Assembly (NCBI GenBank): GCA_020741775.1
Contig: DYYG01000031.1
Span: 31,723 to 95,722, forward strand
Length of the DNA: 64,000 nt
Source: Methylorubrum populi
GTDB lineage: Bacteria; Pseudomonadota; Alphaproteobacteria; Rhizobiales; Beijerinckiaceae
Direction of reading: 5' to 3'
A model generated the notes under the pieces. That model saw only the letters and a list, made by a program, of their open reading frames with translations, searched no databases and was not told the origin of the DNA. Shown piece by piece: positions 27,627-36,707 of the stretch. Every line of letters begins with the position of its first letter. Positions within the stretch are counted from its first letter, which is position 1. The position numbers were made by a program, and so were the translations under genes.

Positions 27627-29147
27627 TCAGATCTCCGCCGCCGCGCGCTCGGCGGTGAGGCGCTTGTAATCGACCTTGCCGTTGGGTGTGGTCGGCAGGG
27701 TCGGCACCGCCTCGATGGTGCGGGGCACGAGATGCGGAGCGAGCGCCTTGCGCAGGGATTGCAGGACATCCGCCGTCCCCGGCGCGCCCTCGGCGGGAAC
27801 GGTGACCGCGTGGATGCGCTGGCCGAGGCTCGGATCGGGCAGACCGATCACGGCGGCCGCACGGAAGGCGCCGGTCTCCATCAGCGCCGCCTCGACCTCG
27901 GTCGGGCTGACGCGGAACCCTTGCGTCTTGATCATCGTGTCCTCGCGGCCGATGAAGCGGAAATAGCCCTCCGCATCCTCCACCACGAGGTCGCCGGAGC
28001 GGCAGACGAGGCCGGGGGCGGCGCCGGACGGCGGGAACGGGTCCGGCACCAGAACCCGGGCGGTGTCCTCCGGCCGCTTCCAGTAGCCGAGGGAGACGGT
28101 CGGCCCCCGGTGATGCAGGATACCGGGCTCGCCGGGCTTGGCCCTTCGGCCCTCGGCGGTGACGATGACGATGTCGGTCTCAGGGATGGCGCGGCCGATC
28201 GAGTCCGGGCGTCGGTCGATCTCGTCGGGCGGCAGATAGGTTGAGCGGAAGGCCTCCGTCAGGCCGTACATCAGCACGATCCGCGTGTGCGGCAGCCGGG
28301 CGCGCAGGCGGGCGATGGTCGGGAGGGCAAGGCTCCCGCCGGAATTGGTGACGAGGCGCAGGGCCGAGAGATCCGCCTTGGCGAGATGCGGCGCGGCGCG
28401 GGTCAGCAGCGTCCAGAGGGTCGGCACGCCCGCCAGCACCGTGATGCGGTGCGTTTCCAGCGCCCGCACCACGTCGTCCCCAAGCCGGGGGCTGACCAGC
28501 ACGATCCGCGCGCCCTGCTCGACGCTCGTCAGGAGCTGGTTCAGCCCGTAATCGAAGGAGAAGGGCAGCACCGAGAGGATGCGCTCTTCCGGCCCGATTC
28601 CGAGATAGGTCCGCACGATACGGGTCCCGGCGATCAGGTTGGCGTGGGAGAGCATCACGCCCTTGGGCAGGCCGGTCGAGCCGGAGGTGTAGAGGATCGC
28701 CGCCAGCCCCTCGGGCGCCGCCTCGCCGGGGGTCAGCGACGCTTCGGTCTCGCTCCCGATTTCCGCCTCGAGGACGCGCAGATCCGACAGATCGTCGAGG
28801 GCGCCGTCCAGCCCGGCCGCGTGGCCCGCATCGGTCAGCAGCACCCGCGCGCCACTATCGGCGACGATGTGGTGGACCTGGCGCGGGCGCAGGCTCGGAT
28901 GGATCGGCACGAACACGCCCCCCGCCGCGCTGGCGGCGAAGATCGCGACGCATTCGCGGATCGATTTCGGCAGGAGGATCGCGACCCGGTCGCCGGGCCT
29001 CAGCCCGAGGCGGCGCAGCCGCTCCGCCAGGGCGGCGACCCTCGCCCGGAAGGCGCCATAGGTCAGAGTGTCGGTGCCCTCGATCACCGCGGGATGATCG
29101 TCCGCGCCGGCTCCATCGAGCAGGTGGTGCAGCAGCGTCGGGGCCAT
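27627..29147 (-). CDS. AMP-forming acyl/aminoacyl ligase (ANL superfamily)
   Basis: A 506-residue adenylating enzyme. The P-loop is ILYTSGSTGLPKGVMLSH, A5-like LMYGLTEAFRSTYL, the hinge region SGDLVVEDAEGYFRFIGREDTMIKTQGFRVSPTEVE (split here across two motifs: SGDLVV and GREDTMIKTQGFRVSP), and the catalytic Lys in TTPNGKVDYKRL. It resembles the AMP-ligase of exosortase A loci. It sits 20 bp after an acyl carrier protein gene and 71 bp before a PLP decarboxylase gene, so it probably loads the carrier's phosphopantetheine thiol with an acyl or aminoacyl group, as DltA does with DltC. Confidence 0.9.
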   Translation of the reverse strand: MAPTLLHHLLDGAGADDHPAVIEGTDTLTYGAFRARVAALAERLRRLGLRPGDRVAILLPKSIRECVAIFAASAAGGVFVPIHPSLRPRQVHHIVADSGARVLLTDAGHAAGLDGALDDLSDLRVLEAEIGSETEASLTPGEAAPEGLAAILYTSGSTGLPKGVMLSHANLIAGTRIVRTYLGIGPEERILSVLPFSFDYGLNQLLTSVEQGARIVLVSPRLGDDVVRALETHRITVLAGVPTLWTLLTRAAPHLAKADLSALRLVTNSGGSLALPTIARLRARLPHTRIVLMYGLTEAFRSTYLPPDEIDRRPDSIGRAIPETDIVIVTAEGRRAKPGEPGILHHRGPTVSLGYWKRPEDTARVLVPDPFPPSGAAPGLVCRSGDLVVEDAEGYFRFIGREDTMIKTQGFRVSPTEVEAALMETGAFRAAAVIGLPDPSLGQRIHAVTVPAEGAPGTADVLQSLRKALAPHLVPRTIEAVPTLPTTPNGKVDYKRLTAERAAAEI

Positions 29148-29167
29148 CGGACAGATCTGGCGGCAGG

Positions 29168-29431
29168 TCAGGCGTCGGAGCGCCGGTCGTCGATGAAATG
29201 GGCCAGCGTATCGACGCTCGCGAAATTGGCGAGGTCGAAACTGTCCTCGTCGACCTCGACGCCGAAGCGGTCGCCGAGATGCATCATCAGGTCGAGGATG
29301 CCGATGGAATCGAGGGCGTCGCTCGTCACGAGGGATGTCTCCCCCGTGACCGCGCCCGGAGGAAGGCCCGGGTTGCGGGCCGCGATGAAGGCGAAGATTG
29401 CCTCCCGCACGTCGGCCATCGACTGAACCAC
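29168..29431 (-). CDS. Stand-alone acyl carrier protein
   Basis: An 87-residue four-helix carrier. The phosphopantetheine Ser lies in SDALDSIGILDLMMHLGD (D-S-I instead of the usual D-S-L), and acidic helices surround it (EVDEDSFDL). Start is at MVQSMADV or five residues later at MADV. It is the first gene of the carrier-ligase-decarboxylase trio. The palindrome GGGCTTAAGCCC lies 45 bp upstream. It is not the fatty-acid AcpP, whose sequence is much more conserved. Confidence 0.9.
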   Translation of the reverse strand: MVQSMADVREAIFAFIAARNPGLPPGAVTGETSLVTSDALDSIGILDLMMHLGDRFGVEVDEDSFDLANFASVDTLAHFIDDRRSDA

Positions 29432-29794
29432 GGCGTGACTATCCTTTGAACCGTCCTGCGCTTGTCTCGGGTTGCGGGCTTAAGCCCAACGCAAGGGCAA
29501 GTCCATGGCGGGGCGGGCTCTGCATTGGTGGAAACGGCCTTCGTGCCGCGCCGGTCTCGCCGGGAGCTGTCGTCCGGTTCACCGCCGCTCCCCGAAATGC
29601 CGCGAGGCTGATGGGGCCGGTATCTCCGGCGGCTTCCCGTGTCGAGTGAAGTCGGCGGCGTGACCCTGGGCCCATGGTTCCCAGACGATCCCCAGACATC
29701 GGCCATTCCACGGGATCCGCTTAACCCGCGATTCACGCTGGCCCCCGAGGCTTCCCGGCATTCGTCCCGCCTTCCCGCCCGGAGTCCTCGGCCC
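29432..29794. other. Divergent intergenic region, acyl carrier protein / DoxX-like gene
   Basis: 363 bp. It holds the 12-bp perfect palindrome GGGCTTAAGCCC at 29476-29487, and GGAG at 29781 for the plus-strand gene. Open frame continues upstream of the plus-strand gene to 29639 without a ribosome binding site or a conserved sequence. Nothing else was recognised. Confidence 0.5.
29476..29487. promoter_or_regulatory. 12-bp palindrome upstream of the carrier-ligase-decarboxylase operon
   Basis: GGGCTTAAGCCC is a perfect palindrome with an AT centre in GC-rich surroundings, 45 bp before the acyl carrier protein start. It could be an operator. Confidence 0.35.
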
Positions 29795-30310
29795 GTGTTC
29801 GGTTCAGCCCAGAACGGCGTGCTTCTCGCCACCCGCCTCCTCATGGCCTCGGCCCTGCTGCCGACCGGCGTGGCGCGGGCGCTCAACGTCTCGGGTTTCG
29901 CGGTGACGCTGGCGGGTGCCGGCTGCCCCGCCCCGAACGCCGTCGCCACGGCGGCGGTGATCGTACAGGTCTTCGGTCCCCTGGCGGTGATCCTCGGGGT
30001 GATGCCGCGGATCACCGGGCTGGCCATGGCCGGCTTCGTCGCCGGCATGGCGACCCTGCTCCACCCGTTCTGGCTCCAGGCCGGCGCGGCGGCGGCGACG
30101 GAGCGCAGCTTCCTCCTGGCCGATCTCGGGCTGGCGGGCGCCTTCCTGATGTACGCGATGACCGGCCCCGGCGCCTGGAGCTGGCAGGGCTGGCGCAGCA
30201 ATGCCGCCGCCGCTCCGGCCCGTGCTCCCACGAAAGGGCCGAAGGCGCCGGCCCGGAAGAGCGGCGTCAAGCGGACGGGCGGCCGGGCTCCGGCGCGTGC
30301 CGCGGCGTGA
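29795..30310 (+). CDS. DoxX-like small membrane protein
   Basis: A 171-residue protein with a GTG start and GGAG 10 bp upstream. Four hydrophobic segments (about residues 8-28, 40-66, 68-90 and 105-125) and the motif LLATRLLMASALLPTGVARAL fit the DoxX family of four-helix membrane proteins. The C-terminus is Lys/Arg/Ala-rich (KGPKAPARKSGVKRTGG). It overlaps the convergent MFS gene by 44 bp. Function unknown. Confidence 0.7.
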   Translation: MFGSAQNGVLLATRLLMASALLPTGVARALNVSGFAVTLAGAGCPAPNAVATAAVIVQVFGPLAVILGVMPRITGLAMAGFVAGMATLLHPFWLQAGAAAATERSFLLADLGLAGAFLMYAMTGPGAWSWQGWRSNAAAAPARAPTKGPKAPARKSGVKRTGGRAPARAAA

Positions 30311-31748
30311 CCGGGGCGAAGCTCTGAGGCGAGCCGTCGGCGGGTCTCGGGACGGCCTCGGCGACCCTGCGCTGGCCCGACACCTCCGCCCCCGCATCAG
30401 GCGCGAGACGCCGGAAGATTAGGAACGAGCCCGCCGAGATCACGGCCACGCCGAGGAAGGCGAGGGGAAAGTCCTGCGCCGCGATGCCGGCATGGCCGTG
30501 CCACGCGGCGGCGCCTTCCAGCGCCAGGGCGCCGATGGAGACGCCGAGGCTCAAGGAGAGCTGCTGGGCGACGCTGGCGAGGCTGGTGGCCGCGCTCATC
30601 TCCTTCGCGTCGAGATCGGCATAGGCGATGGCGTTGACGCAGGTGAATTGCAGCGAGCGGACGCAACCGCCGAGCAGCAGCACACTGACGATGATCCAGT
30701 GCGGGGTCTCCGCCGTGAACAGCCCGTTGGCGGCGAGGAAGGCCGACGCGACGAGGGCGTTCGTCACCATGACCCGCCGGAAGCCGTGGGCCCGCAGGAT
30801 GCGCGGGCCGACGATCTTGATGAGGAGCGCGCCCGCCGCCGCCGCGAAGGTGATCAGCCCCGAATGCAGGGGATCGAGCCCGAAGCCGATCTGCAGCATC
30901 AGCGGCAGCAGGAATGGAATCGCCCCGGTGCCGATACGGAACAGGCTCCCCCCCGTCACCGCCGCGCGAAACGTCTGGTGCCGGAGGAGATCGAGGCGGA
31001 TCAGCGGGTGCGCGGTGGACCGGGCGTGGCGCAGGTAGAGCCCGATCAGGGCGAGACCGGCCGCCATGCAGGCCCAGGACACACCGTCCGGCAGGAGATG
31101 GCGTCCGGTCGAGGCGAAGCCCAGCATCAGCAGGGCGAGACCGCCGCCGGAAAGGAGGAAGCCGATTCCGTCGAGCGGCGGGCGTGCCTCCTCGCGGATA
31201 TCGCCGAAATACAGGGTCGCCAGCACGATGCCGGCCAGCCCGATCGGAATGTTGATGAAGAAGATCCAGCGCCAATCGGCATAGGTGGTGATGAAGCCGC
31301 CGAGCGGCGGCCCGAGGATCGGGCCGATCAGCGCGGGGATGGTGAGGTAGGCCAGCGCCCCGACCAGTTCGGATTTCGGGACGCTGCGCAGGATCACGAG
31401 GCGGCCGACCGGCACCATCATCGCCCCGCCGATCCCCTGCACGAAGCGGGCGGCGACGAAGCCGGTGAGCGAGTTCGCGGCGGCGCAGGCCAGCGACCCT
31501 GCCATGAAGACGCAGAGCGCCCCCCGGAACACGTTGCGGGCGCCGTAGCGGTCGGCGGCCCAGCCCGAGACGGGAATGAAGATCGCGAGACTCACCAGAT
31601 AGGCGGTCAGCGCGAGCTTGAGGGCGATCGGGTCCACGCCCAGGCTCGCCGCGATCGCCGGCAGCGCCGTGGCGATCACCGTCGAGTCGGTGTTCTCCAT
31701 GAACAGGGCCGTGGCGACGACGAGGGGAACGATCTGGGCGGGGCGCAT
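30267..31748 (-). CDS. DHA2-family (EmrB/QacA-like) MFS exporter
   Basis: A 493-residue transporter with about 14 membrane segments. Family motifs: FMENTDSTVIATALPAI (motif D1), PVSGWAADRYGARNVFRG (motif A), ARFVQGIGGAMMVPVGRL (motif B), GPILGPPLGGFI (motif C) and WRWIFFINIPIG. The start MRPAQIVPLVV fits the family; an in-frame GTG at 31814 adds 22 residues without conservation. Substrate unknown, drug or metabolite efflux by proton antiport expected. It is divergent from the DUF3313 lipoprotein gene. Confidence 0.9.
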   Translation of the reverse strand: MRPAQIVPLVVATALFMENTDSTVIATALPAIAASLGVDPIALKLALTAYLVSLAIFIPVSGWAADRYGARNVFRGALCVFMAGSLACAAANSLTGFVAARFVQGIGGAMMVPVGRLVILRSVPKSELVGALAYLTIPALIGPILGPPLGGFITTYADWRWIFFINIPIGLAGIVLATLYFGDIREEARPPLDGIGFLLSGGGLALLMLGFASTGRHLLPDGVSWACMAAGLALIGLYLRHARSTAHPLIRLDLLRHQTFRAAVTGGSLFRIGTGAIPFLLPLMLQIGFGLDPLHSGLITFAAAAGALLIKIVGPRILRAHGFRRVMVTNALVASAFLAANGLFTAETPHWIIVSVLLLGGCVRSLQFTCVNAIAYADLDAKEMSAATSLASVAQQLSLSLGVSIGALALEGAAAWHGHAGIAAQDFPLAFLGVAVISAGSFLIFRRLAPDAGAEVSGQRRVAEAVPRPADGSPQSFAPVTPRHAPEPGRPSA

Positions 31749-32003
31749 CGGAGGGGACAAGCGCGGGGGGCGCCGAAGGGTTGCAGGTGGGTTCCGGGGC
31801 CGATTTCCGGTCACGATGCCGGAGGGGAGGGAATAAACAACGTGGCTGAACGGTCACAGCCCCGGCGGATACGTCCGCCATAGACGGCAGCATCCTTCCG
31901 GGACGGGTCCCGCACGGCTAGGCTTCCGCCCGAAAAGAGAGGCTGCCCGGCCGCCTCCCCGCGCGCCGCACGGCGCCGGTCCCCATTTCCGCGAAAGTGC
32001 CCG

Positions 32004-32903
32004 ATGCTCCTGCGGTCGCAACGTCGTCCCCGCTCCCCTGCCAAGGTGGGCAGCCTCGCTCTGGCCGCCTCCCTGCTCGCCCTGCTCGCCGGCTGCGGCG
32101 ATGTGGTGCTCACCGATGGCAGCTCGCTCTCCCGCCACGACCAGTTCGTGACGAGCGACGCGGTCGCCTCGGAATCCAAGCTGTTCATCGATCCGACCCT
32201 GCCGCAGACGGTGCGCACCGTGCGGATCGTGCCGACGGAATTCAACGAGGCCGTTTCCGGCCCCGGCCTGTCGCCGGTGGAGCGGCGCCTGATCGCCAAC
32301 GCCGCCGACCGGGCCCTCTGCTACGACCTGTCGCTGCGCTACGACGTGGTGTCCTCGGGGCGGGCCGACCTCACCGTGCGCTCGAGGGTGACGCGGGTCG
32401 ATCTCACCAACGTGCCGGCGGCGGGGGCGACCATCGGCGCCTCGGCGGCGATCACCATCGCGGCCCAGGTCGGCATCGGCTTCGCCGACGCGGTGGGCAA
32501 GATCCCGGTGCCCCGGGTGCCGATCGGGCTCGGCAGCCTGACCATCGAGGCCGAGGCGCTCGACGCCCGCAACCGCCAGAGGGCGGCGATGATCTGGGCC
32601 GGCGCGGCCAATTCCTTCACCAACCAGGCCCGCTTCTCGGCGGCGAGCGACGCCTACGACCTTGCCGGCGAGTTCGGCCAGGATTTCGGCTCCTACCTCG
32701 CCACCGGCAAGGATCCGTTCAAGGGCGAGCTTCAGCTCCCGACCTACGACCGGATCCGCATCACCACCCTCGGCGAGGCCCCCCTCGATCCCGATTGCGA
32801 GGCCTTCGGCCGGGCACCGGGCTTCGACGGCATCATCGCCGACATGATCGGCCTGCCTCCGGAATGGACCGACAAGGGACCGGGCATTTCCACCGCCCGC
32901 TGA
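32004..32903 (+). CDS. DUF3313 family lipoprotein
   Basis: A 299-residue protein with a lipoprotein signal: basic N-terminus, hydrophobic core and lipobox LLAGC with Cys at residue 31. The body (DGSSLSRHDQFVTSDAVASE, VRTVRIVPTEFNEAV) resembles DUF3313, a family of alphaproteobacterial outer-membrane-anchored lipoproteins. A glycine-zipper-like stretch, AAGATIGASAAITIAAQVG, lies near residue 140. Function unknown. Confidence 0.82.
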   Translation: MLLRSQRRPRSPAKVGSLALAASLLALLAGCGDVVLTDGSSLSRHDQFVTSDAVASESKLFIDPTLPQTVRTVRIVPTEFNEAVSGPGLSPVERRLIANAADRALCYDLSLRYDVVSSGRADLTVRSRVTRVDLTNVPAAGATIGASAAITIAAQVGIGFADAVGKIPVPRVPIGLGSLTIEAEALDARNRQRAAMIWAGAANSFTNQARFSAASDAYDLAGEFGQDFGSYLATGKDPFKGELQLPTYDRIRITTLGEAPLDPDCEAFGRAPGFDGIIADMIGLPPEWTDKGPGISTAR

Positions 32904-33049
32904 GCCTCCGCCGGCCGGGCAGCACCCGGCGTGCGACGCCCGGCTCTGCGCTTGTCCGATCCAGGGACCTCGCACGAGCGGTGTTCGGAGCGAAACGCTT
33001 CCGGCTATGACGGCGTCGCGCGCCGCTCTACCATTCGGCCGAATGCCGG

Positions 33050-33823
33050 ATGGTGATGCCGACGATGAGAAAGCCCAGCCGTCTCAGAGCGCCGTTTCTC
33101 AAGCGGATGGCCCTCATGACGGAGGCGATCGACGATTGGAGCCGGTATCCCTTCACGATCCCGGCTCTCGCGGACCGATCCTTCGAATTGGAATTCGACA
33201 AGCGGGTCACGATCTTCGCCGGACCCAACGGCATCGGCAAATCCTCGATCATCGAGGTCATCGCGGACAATTGCGGCTTCGGAACCTACGGCGGCAGCCG
33301 CAACTACAGGACCGGCGGCGACGGCCTCAGCCAGCTCTCGCGCCATATGCGGCTTTCCTGGCTGCCGCGTATGTCGAAGGGCTTCTATGTCCGGGCGGAA
33401 ACCCTGTTCGCCTTCAACGAGCAGGTGGATAGGTTGGCCGAGGCAAGCGGCCCGGACTTCTACGATCTCTATGGCGGCCGCTCGCTGACCGAGCGGTCGC
33501 ATGGCGAGGCCTTCCTGGAGATCTTCAGGAGCAAGATCGGCGGAGAAGGCATCTTCGTTCTGGACGAGCCCGAAGCCGCCCTATCTCCCCGGCGGCAGAT
33601 GGATTTCCTGAAAATCGTCAAGACCCTGGACGAGTCCGAGCGTGCTCAGGTCATCATCGCGACCCATTCGCCGCTGATCATGGCGTATCCGGATGCCGAT
33701 CTCTTTCTTATCGGCGCGGAAGGAGTGAGCAAAACGAGCTTCGCTGAGACGGACCATTTCAAACTCTTGCGGGAATTCTACCTCGATCCGGAATTGTTTT
33801 TGGATAACCTCTTTTGCGATTGA
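33050..33823 (+). CDS. AAA-type predicted ATPase (COG3910-like)
   Basis: About 257 residues; the start is ambiguous (33050, 33065 or 33116, all ATG). Walker A is FAGPNGIGKSS, the signature region is SHGEAFLEIF, Walker B is IFVLDEPEAALSPRRQM and the His switch is IIATHSPLI. DWSRYPFTIPAL upstream of Walker A is typical of the COG3910 predicted ATPases, which are related to ABC/SMC and RecF folds. No nuclease or partner gene is next to it. Base composition near the 3' end is less GC-rich than that of its neighbours, so it may have been acquired. Function unknown. Confidence 0.85.
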   Translation: MVMPTMRKPSRLRAPFLKRMALMTEAIDDWSRYPFTIPALADRSFELEFDKRVTIFAGPNGIGKSSIIEVIADNCGFGTYGGSRNYRTGGDGLSQLSRHMRLSWLPRMSKGFYVRAETLFAFNEQVDRLAEASGPDFYDLYGGRSLTERSHGEAFLEIFRSKIGGEGIFVLDEPEAALSPRRQMDFLKIVKTLDESERAQVIIATHSPLIMAYPDADLFLIGAEGVSKTSFAETDHFKLLREFYLDPELFLDNLFCD

Positions 33824-33956
33824 TGCCGTGTTGCGGCCGGGCCGCAAGGAAAAGCTATTCTTCCGGACGGAGCAACGCCCTCGCAGGATGTTGAAGCGCT
33901 GAAAGGACGAGGGAGAACACCGCTCCTCAGAGCCTGTCCGCTTGATCTCCCCCACG

Positions 33957-33999
33957 CCTCATCCTGAGGTGCCGCGAGAGCGGCCTCACAGGATCGTCC
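33957..33999. repeat. REP-like palindrome
   Basis: CCTCATCCTGAGGTGCCG, followed by CGGCCTCACAGGAT, forms a hairpin with ATCCT/AGGAT, GAGG/CCTC and CCG/CGG stems and a 2-nt bulge. The CATCCTGAGGTG core is a commonly dispersed intergenic repeat in this group. It lies between the AAA ATPase and adenine deaminase genes. Confidence 0.5.
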
Positions 34000-34049
34000 A
34001 GAGATCTGGAAAATCCTGCGAGGCTGCAGTCGGAGTCGTCGCCTCCGGC

Positions 34050-35855
34050 TCACGCCGCCTCGAACAGCGGTACCTGAACCGTCTCCGGCACGAGCACCAA
34101 CCCCTTGTCGGTAATGCGGATCTGCGGGATCACCGAGAGCGGGATCAGGTTGAAGCCCATATAGGGGATGCTGCACCCGGCCCGCTCCCAGGCGGCCTTC
34201 AGGGCCTTCATCTCCTCGGCCACCGCGCCGACGCGCTTGTCGGAGAGCAGCCCCGCCACCGGCAGCGGCACCAGGGCGACGACTTCGCCCGCCTCCACGA
34301 CGCAGACGCCACCGCCCTGGGCGGCGATGGCCCGGAGGGCCACGCGCATATCGGCCTCATCGAGCCCGGCGACGATGACGTTGTGCGAATCGTGGCCGAC
34401 GCTGCTCGCCACCGCGCCGCGCGTGAGCCCGAAGGCGGAGAGCAGCCCGTGGGCGACGCCGCCGGAACGGCCGTGCCGCTCGATCACCGCGACATGGCAG
34501 AGGCCGTGCGCCGCGAGCGTCTCCGGCCAGCCGGCGCCAGGGGTGAGGGCGAGGCGCTCATGGGTCAGCTCGATGCCCGGCAGAGTGGTGCGGATCGCGT
34601 TGACGATGCAGGGGCTGGGGGGAAGCGCCGGGATCAGGGGCGGCAGCGGATCGGGCAGCCGCATCGTGGCATAGGCTTGGGCCGGGTAGCGGTAGGGCCG
34701 GGCCAGGGCCTGTTCGAGCCGCGGGGTGGGCTTGCGGTCCTCCACCACCAATTCGCCGCCATACCACGTCGCCTGCGGCACCAGATCGTCGTCGAGCAGT
34801 ACGAGATCGGCCCGGCGCCCGCCGCCGAGACCGCCGATCTCGCCGTCGAGGCCGTAGCGGGTGGCGCCGTGCAGCGAGCCCATGGCCCAGGCAGCGGGCT
34901 TCGGGATGCCCCGCGCCACCGCCTCGCGCACCACCCAATCGAGGCCGAAGGCGAGGAGGTCGTCGGCGTCGCGGTCATCGGTGCAGGCGCAGACTCGCTT
35001 CCAGGCCGCGCCGTACTCCGTCACGGCGCCGATGGCCTTCGGCAGCGAGTGCCAGGGCGTGGTCGGCGGACCGCCGCGCAGGAAAATCCAGAGCCCCGCC
35101 TCCAAGAGGTCGTCGGCGATGTCGGCGTCGATGGCCTCGTGGGTGTCGGTGACGCCGCTCGCCGCGTAGGCTGCCACGAAGTCGCGCCCGTAGACATGGC
35201 CGGAGACCGGGCGTCCCCGCTCCAGGGCCGCCCGGATGATCGCGTGGGCCCGCTCGTCCCCGGCGGCCACCGCCACGAAATCCATCTTCTCGCCGAGCCC
35301 GATCGCCTCGGGCCACGCATCGAACAGCGCGGCGATCTTCTCCGCCGTCAGATCACCGCCGGCGGTCTCGAAGTCCGGCGTGGTGGCGGGCACGGTGCTC
35401 GGCACGGTGAGGAAGATGTTGAGGGGCGCCTCACGGGCATCCTCCAGCATCCAGGCGACGCCGTTCACGTCGAGCACGTTGCCGATCTCGTGGCTGTCGC
35501 AGACGATCGAGGTGGTGCCGTTGACGAGCGCGGCCTCGGCATAGGCGCAGGCCGTGACCATGCTGCTCTCGATATGCAGGTGCGGATCGACCAGCCCCGG
35601 CGCGATCAGGCCGCCCCGCACATCGGTGCGCGGCGCGTCGCCGACATGGCTGCCGGCCGGCTTCACGGCGGCGATGCGCCCGCCCGCGATCCAGATCTCC
35701 CGGTCGGGCAGGATGCGCTCGGAATAGGTCGAGAGGATCCGCGCCCCCGCGATGACGAGATCCGGGACGGCACGGCCCGCCGCGACATCGGCGAGGCGCC
35801 GGGTCATGCCGCTCAGCGGCGCGACGGAGAAGCGGTTCAACGGCTTGGCGGTCAT
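34050..35855 (-). CDS. ade: Adenine deaminase
   Basis: A 601-residue amidohydrolase that converts adenine to hypoxanthine in purine salvage. Metal-binding and family motifs: [13 protein letters not shown] (HxH), [38 protein letters not shown], and in the C-terminal Ade domain [13 protein letters not shown]. The start MTAKPLNRF follows GGAAGG; the longer frame would begin 17 residues earlier. The gene is close to and co-directional with rlmE and ppx, but a functional link is not evident. Confidence 0.93.
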   Translation of the reverse strand: MTAKPLNRFSVAPLSGMTRRLADVAAGRAVPDLVIAGARILSTYSERILPDREIWIAGGRIAAVKPAGSHVGDAPRTDVRGGLIAPGLVDPHLHIESSMVTACAYAEAALVNGTTSIVCDSHEIGNVLDVNGVAWMLEDAREAPLNIFLTVPSTVPATTPDFETAGGDLTAEKIAALFDAWPEAIGLGEKMDFVAVAAGDERAHAIIRAALERGRPVSGHVYGRDFVAAYAASGVTDTHEAIDADIADDLLEAGLWIFLRGGPPTTPWHSLPKAIGAVTEYGAAWKRVCACTDDRDADDLLAFGLDWVVREAVARGIPKPAAWAMGSLHGATRYGLDGEIGGLGGGRRADLVLLDDDLVPQATWYGGELVVEDRKPTPRLEQALARPYRYPAQAYATMRLPDPLPPLIPALPPSPCIVNAIRTTLPGIELTHERLALTPGAGWPETLAAHGLCHVAVIERHGRSGGVAHGLLSAFGLTRGAVASSVGHDSHNVIVAGLDEADMRVALRAIAAQGGGVCVVEAGEVVALVPLPVAGLLSDKRVGAVAEEMKALKAAWERAGCSIPYMGFNLIPLSVIPQIRITDKGLVLVPETVQVPLFEAA

Positions 35856-35923
35856 CGGGGCCTTCCCAGCGCGGCTCTCGGGCAGGATGAGCAGGCATCG
35901 TGCCACGAAAGGACCGCGCCGTA

Positions 35924-36640
35924 TCAGCCCTCGTCGGACGCCGCGTCCCCGGCCGCCCGGCCCCTGAAGCCGGTGGCCAGGACGTAGAGCTCGCTCGAAT
36001 CCGCCCGGCTCGCCGCCGGTTTGACGTGGCGGACAACCGCGAAATCCCGCTTCAGATCGGCCAGGAGCTGGCCCTCGGTGCCGCCCTGGAACACTTTGGC
36101 CAGGAAGGCGCCGCCCGGCGCCAGGATCTCCGCCGCGAACGCCGCCGCGGTCTCGGCCAGCCCGATGGTGCGCAGGTGGTCGGTCTTCTTGTGGCCGGTG
36201 GTGTTGGCGGCCATGTCGGAGAGGACGAGGTCGGCCTTGCCGCCGAGCAGCTCGTTCAGGCGCTCGGGGGCGCTCTCGTCGAGGAAGTCGAGGGTGAGGA
36301 AGGTGGCGCCCGCCATCGGCTCGATCTCCAGCAGATCGATGCCGACGATGCGGCCGCTCTCGCCGACGATCTTCGCCGCCACCTGCGACCAGCCGCCGGG
36401 GGCGGCGCCGAGATCGACGATCCGCTGCCCGGGCTTGAGCAGTTTGAAGCGCTCGTCGATCTCGGTCAGCTTGAAGGCCGCACGGGAGCGGTAGCCCTCG
36501 CGCTTGGCGCGGGCGACATAGGGATCGTTGAGCTGGCGTTCGAGCCAGCGCTTCTGGGAGAGGGTGCGCCCGCGCCCGGTCTTCACCCGCTGCTTCAGGT
36601 CGCCGCGCAGGCCGCTCGTCCCGCCTCGCCGGTCGCTCAT
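35924..36640 (-). CDS. rlmE: 23S rRNA (uridine-2'-O)-methyltransferase RlmE (FtsJ/RrmJ)
   Basis: A 238-residue SAM-dependent methylase of U2552 in 23S rRNA. SAM-binding motif I is [15 protein letters not shown]; the K-D-K-E tetrad is visible in [34 protein letters not shown] and [12 protein letters not shown] basic N-terminal extension ([21 protein letters not shown]) is typical of alphaproteobacteria. It lies 67 bp downstream of ppx/gppA, probably in the same transcript. Confidence 0.95.
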   Translation of the reverse strand: MSDRRGGTSGLRGDLKQRVKTGRGRTLSQKRWLERQLNDPYVARAKREGYRSRAAFKLTEIDERFKLLKPGQRIVDLGAAPGGWSQVAAKIVGESGRIVGIDLLEIEPMAGATFLTLDFLDESAPERLNELLGGKADLVLSDMAANTTGHKKTDHLRTIGLAETAAAFAAEILAPGGAFLAKVFQGGTEGQLLADLKRDFAVVRHVKPAASRADSSELYVLATGFRGRAAGDAASDEG

Positions 36641-36707
36641 GGTTCCGTCCTCTTCACGCGCCCGTCCCTATCCCGGTCCGGCCGGCCCGTGAAGTGCGCC
36701 AGACCTG

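Noticed and set aside
26254..29431. Exosortase / PEP-CTERM locus
   Set aside because: Only the carrier-ligase-decarboxylase subset is present; no exosortase, glycosyltransferase chain or PEP-CTERM protein is in the window.
33050..33823. Defence-system ATPase
   Set aside because: No nuclease, reverse transcriptase or other effector flanks it, so the link to defence cannot be supported from this window.
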